NCBI GenBank assembly: GCA_937901335.1
Contig: CALCHC010000025.1
Span: 1-6,473, forward strand
Reading direction: 5' to 3'
DNA length: 6,473 bases
Source of the DNA: an uncultured Phascolarctobacterium sp.
GTDB lineage: Bacteria > Bacillota > Negativicutes > Acidaminococcales > Acidaminococcaceae
Part shown: piece after piece, positions 6,128 to 6,473 of the stretch
How the letters are laid out: every line of letters begins with the position of its first letter
Numbering within the stretch: the first letter of the stretch is position 1
The notes under the pieces: generated by a model
What the model saw: only the letters and a program-made list of their open reading frames with translations
Database searches by the model: none
Told to the model about the DNA's origin: nothing
Made by a program: the position numbers and the translations under genes

Positions 6128-6140
6128 GCAATTATATAAT
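6112..6140 (+). promoter_or_regulatory. Sigma-70-type promoter of the ECF ATPase gene, overlapping the liv terminator
   Basis: TTGACT (-35, 6112-6117) and a perfect TATAAT (-10, 6135-6140) are separated by 17 nt. Transcription should begin near 6147, about 27 nt before the GTG start. The -35 lies in the 3' arm of the liv terminator stem. TTGCAA repeats (6126-6131 and 6143-6148) flank the -10 box. Confidence 0.78.
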
Positions 6141-6173
6141 AGTTGCAATGAAAAAGGTTTGGAGGCAATTTTT

Positions 6174-6473
6174 GTGATCTCTATCAAAGGACTGAAGCAT
6201 TATTATACTGATGCTGATGGTAAAGAAGTAAAGGCCTTAGATGGCATTGATTTAGATATTAAAAAAGGTGAGTTTGTTGCAATCATTGGTGCTAATGGTA
6301 GTGGTAAATCTACCTTAGCTCGTCATTTGAACGCACTCTTACTGCCTACTGATGGTACTTGCACTGTAGGTGGTTTGGATACTAACAATGAAGATAATAT
6401 GTGGGATATTCGTCAACAAGTTGGTATGGTATTCCAAAATCCTGACAACCAAATCGTAGCTGCTATTGTAGAA
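6174..6473 (+). CDS. ecfA1: Energy-coupling factor (ECF) transporter ATP-binding protein EcfA, N-terminal part (3' end outside window)
   Basis: The first 100 residues of an ABC ATPase of the EcfA/CbiO group are present; the gene continues past the window, so the signature, Walker B and H-loop are not visible. Walker A is GANGSGKST (39-47). The Q-loop segment VFQNPDNQIVA (86-96) is diagnostic: F-Q-N-P-D-N/D-Q is characteristic of ECF-transporter ATPases that energise uptake of vitamins or metal ions through EcfT and exchangeable S components. The start is GTG at 6174, preceded by GGAGG (6161-6165) at 8 nt. This gives MISIKGLKHYY, the usual short strand before an aromatic A-loop. EcfA1 is the usual first gene of an ecfA1-ecfA2-ecfT cluster, and this copy has its own promoter after a terminator, so EcfA1 is my inference over EcfA2. 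It is a separate transcription unit from liv, unrelated except by adjacency. Confidence 0.88.
   Translation, partial: MISIKGLKHYYTDADGKEVKALDGIDLDIKKGEFVAIIGANGSGKSTLARHLNALLLPTDGTCTVGGLDTNNEDNMWDIRQQVGMVFQNPDNQIVAAIVE

Noticed and set aside
1..6473. tRNA, rRNA, CRISPR array, riboswitch or phage/IS genes
   Set aside because: None was recognised on either strand. The leader before livJ (about 54 nt) and before ecfA (about 27 nt) are too short for known riboswitch classes.

Overview
The window looks like chromosomal DNA from a low-GC diderm Firmicute (Negativicutes; Acidaminococcaceae or a close relative is my best guess). Three things suggest this. The first gene ends like an outer-membrane beta-barrel, with aromatic strands and a terminal Phe. 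The ribosome-binding sites and promoters are Firmicute-like. A lipid-anchored ABC binding protein of Gram-positive type occurs beside the porin-like gene. The taxonomic call is inference, because no rRNA or marker gene is present.

Layout. 1-324 (+) is the 3' end of a porin-like outer-membrane protein, closed by a strong intrinsic terminator. 411-1004 (-) is a compact RelBE-type toxin-antitoxin operon with its own promoter, a probable operator and a terminator, converging on the porin gene. 1005-1360 is AT-rich and carries a near-consensus promoter driving the next operon. 1361-6077 (+) is a complete branched-chain amino acid ABC transporter operon in the order livJ-livH-livM-livG-livF. A hairpin plus T-run separates the binding-protein gene from the membrane and ATPase genes. 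A 14-bp terminator closes the operon. 6174-6473 (+) is the 5' part of an ECF-transporter ATPase (EcfA/CbiO type), cut by the window edge. The -35 box of its predicted promoter lies inside the 3' arm of the preceding terminator stem.

How the parts work together. LivJ captures leucine, isoleucine, valine or a related amino acid outside the cytoplasmic membrane. LivH and LivM form the channel, and LivG and LivF hydrolyse ATP to drive uptake. Within the HMGF block the genes are almost fused by short gaps and overlaps (2-nt gap, 1-nt overlap, about 8-nt overlap), which suggests translational coupling. livJ stands apart behind the hairpin, which fits the usual need for more binding protein than membrane complex.

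I found no evidence of an undescribed system. The genes belong to well-known families, and the points of interest are regulatory: the livJ/livH hairpin, the terminator-promoter overlap before ecfA, a helical-turn-spaced repeat in the toxin-antitoxin promoter, and a possible short peptide upstream of livJ.
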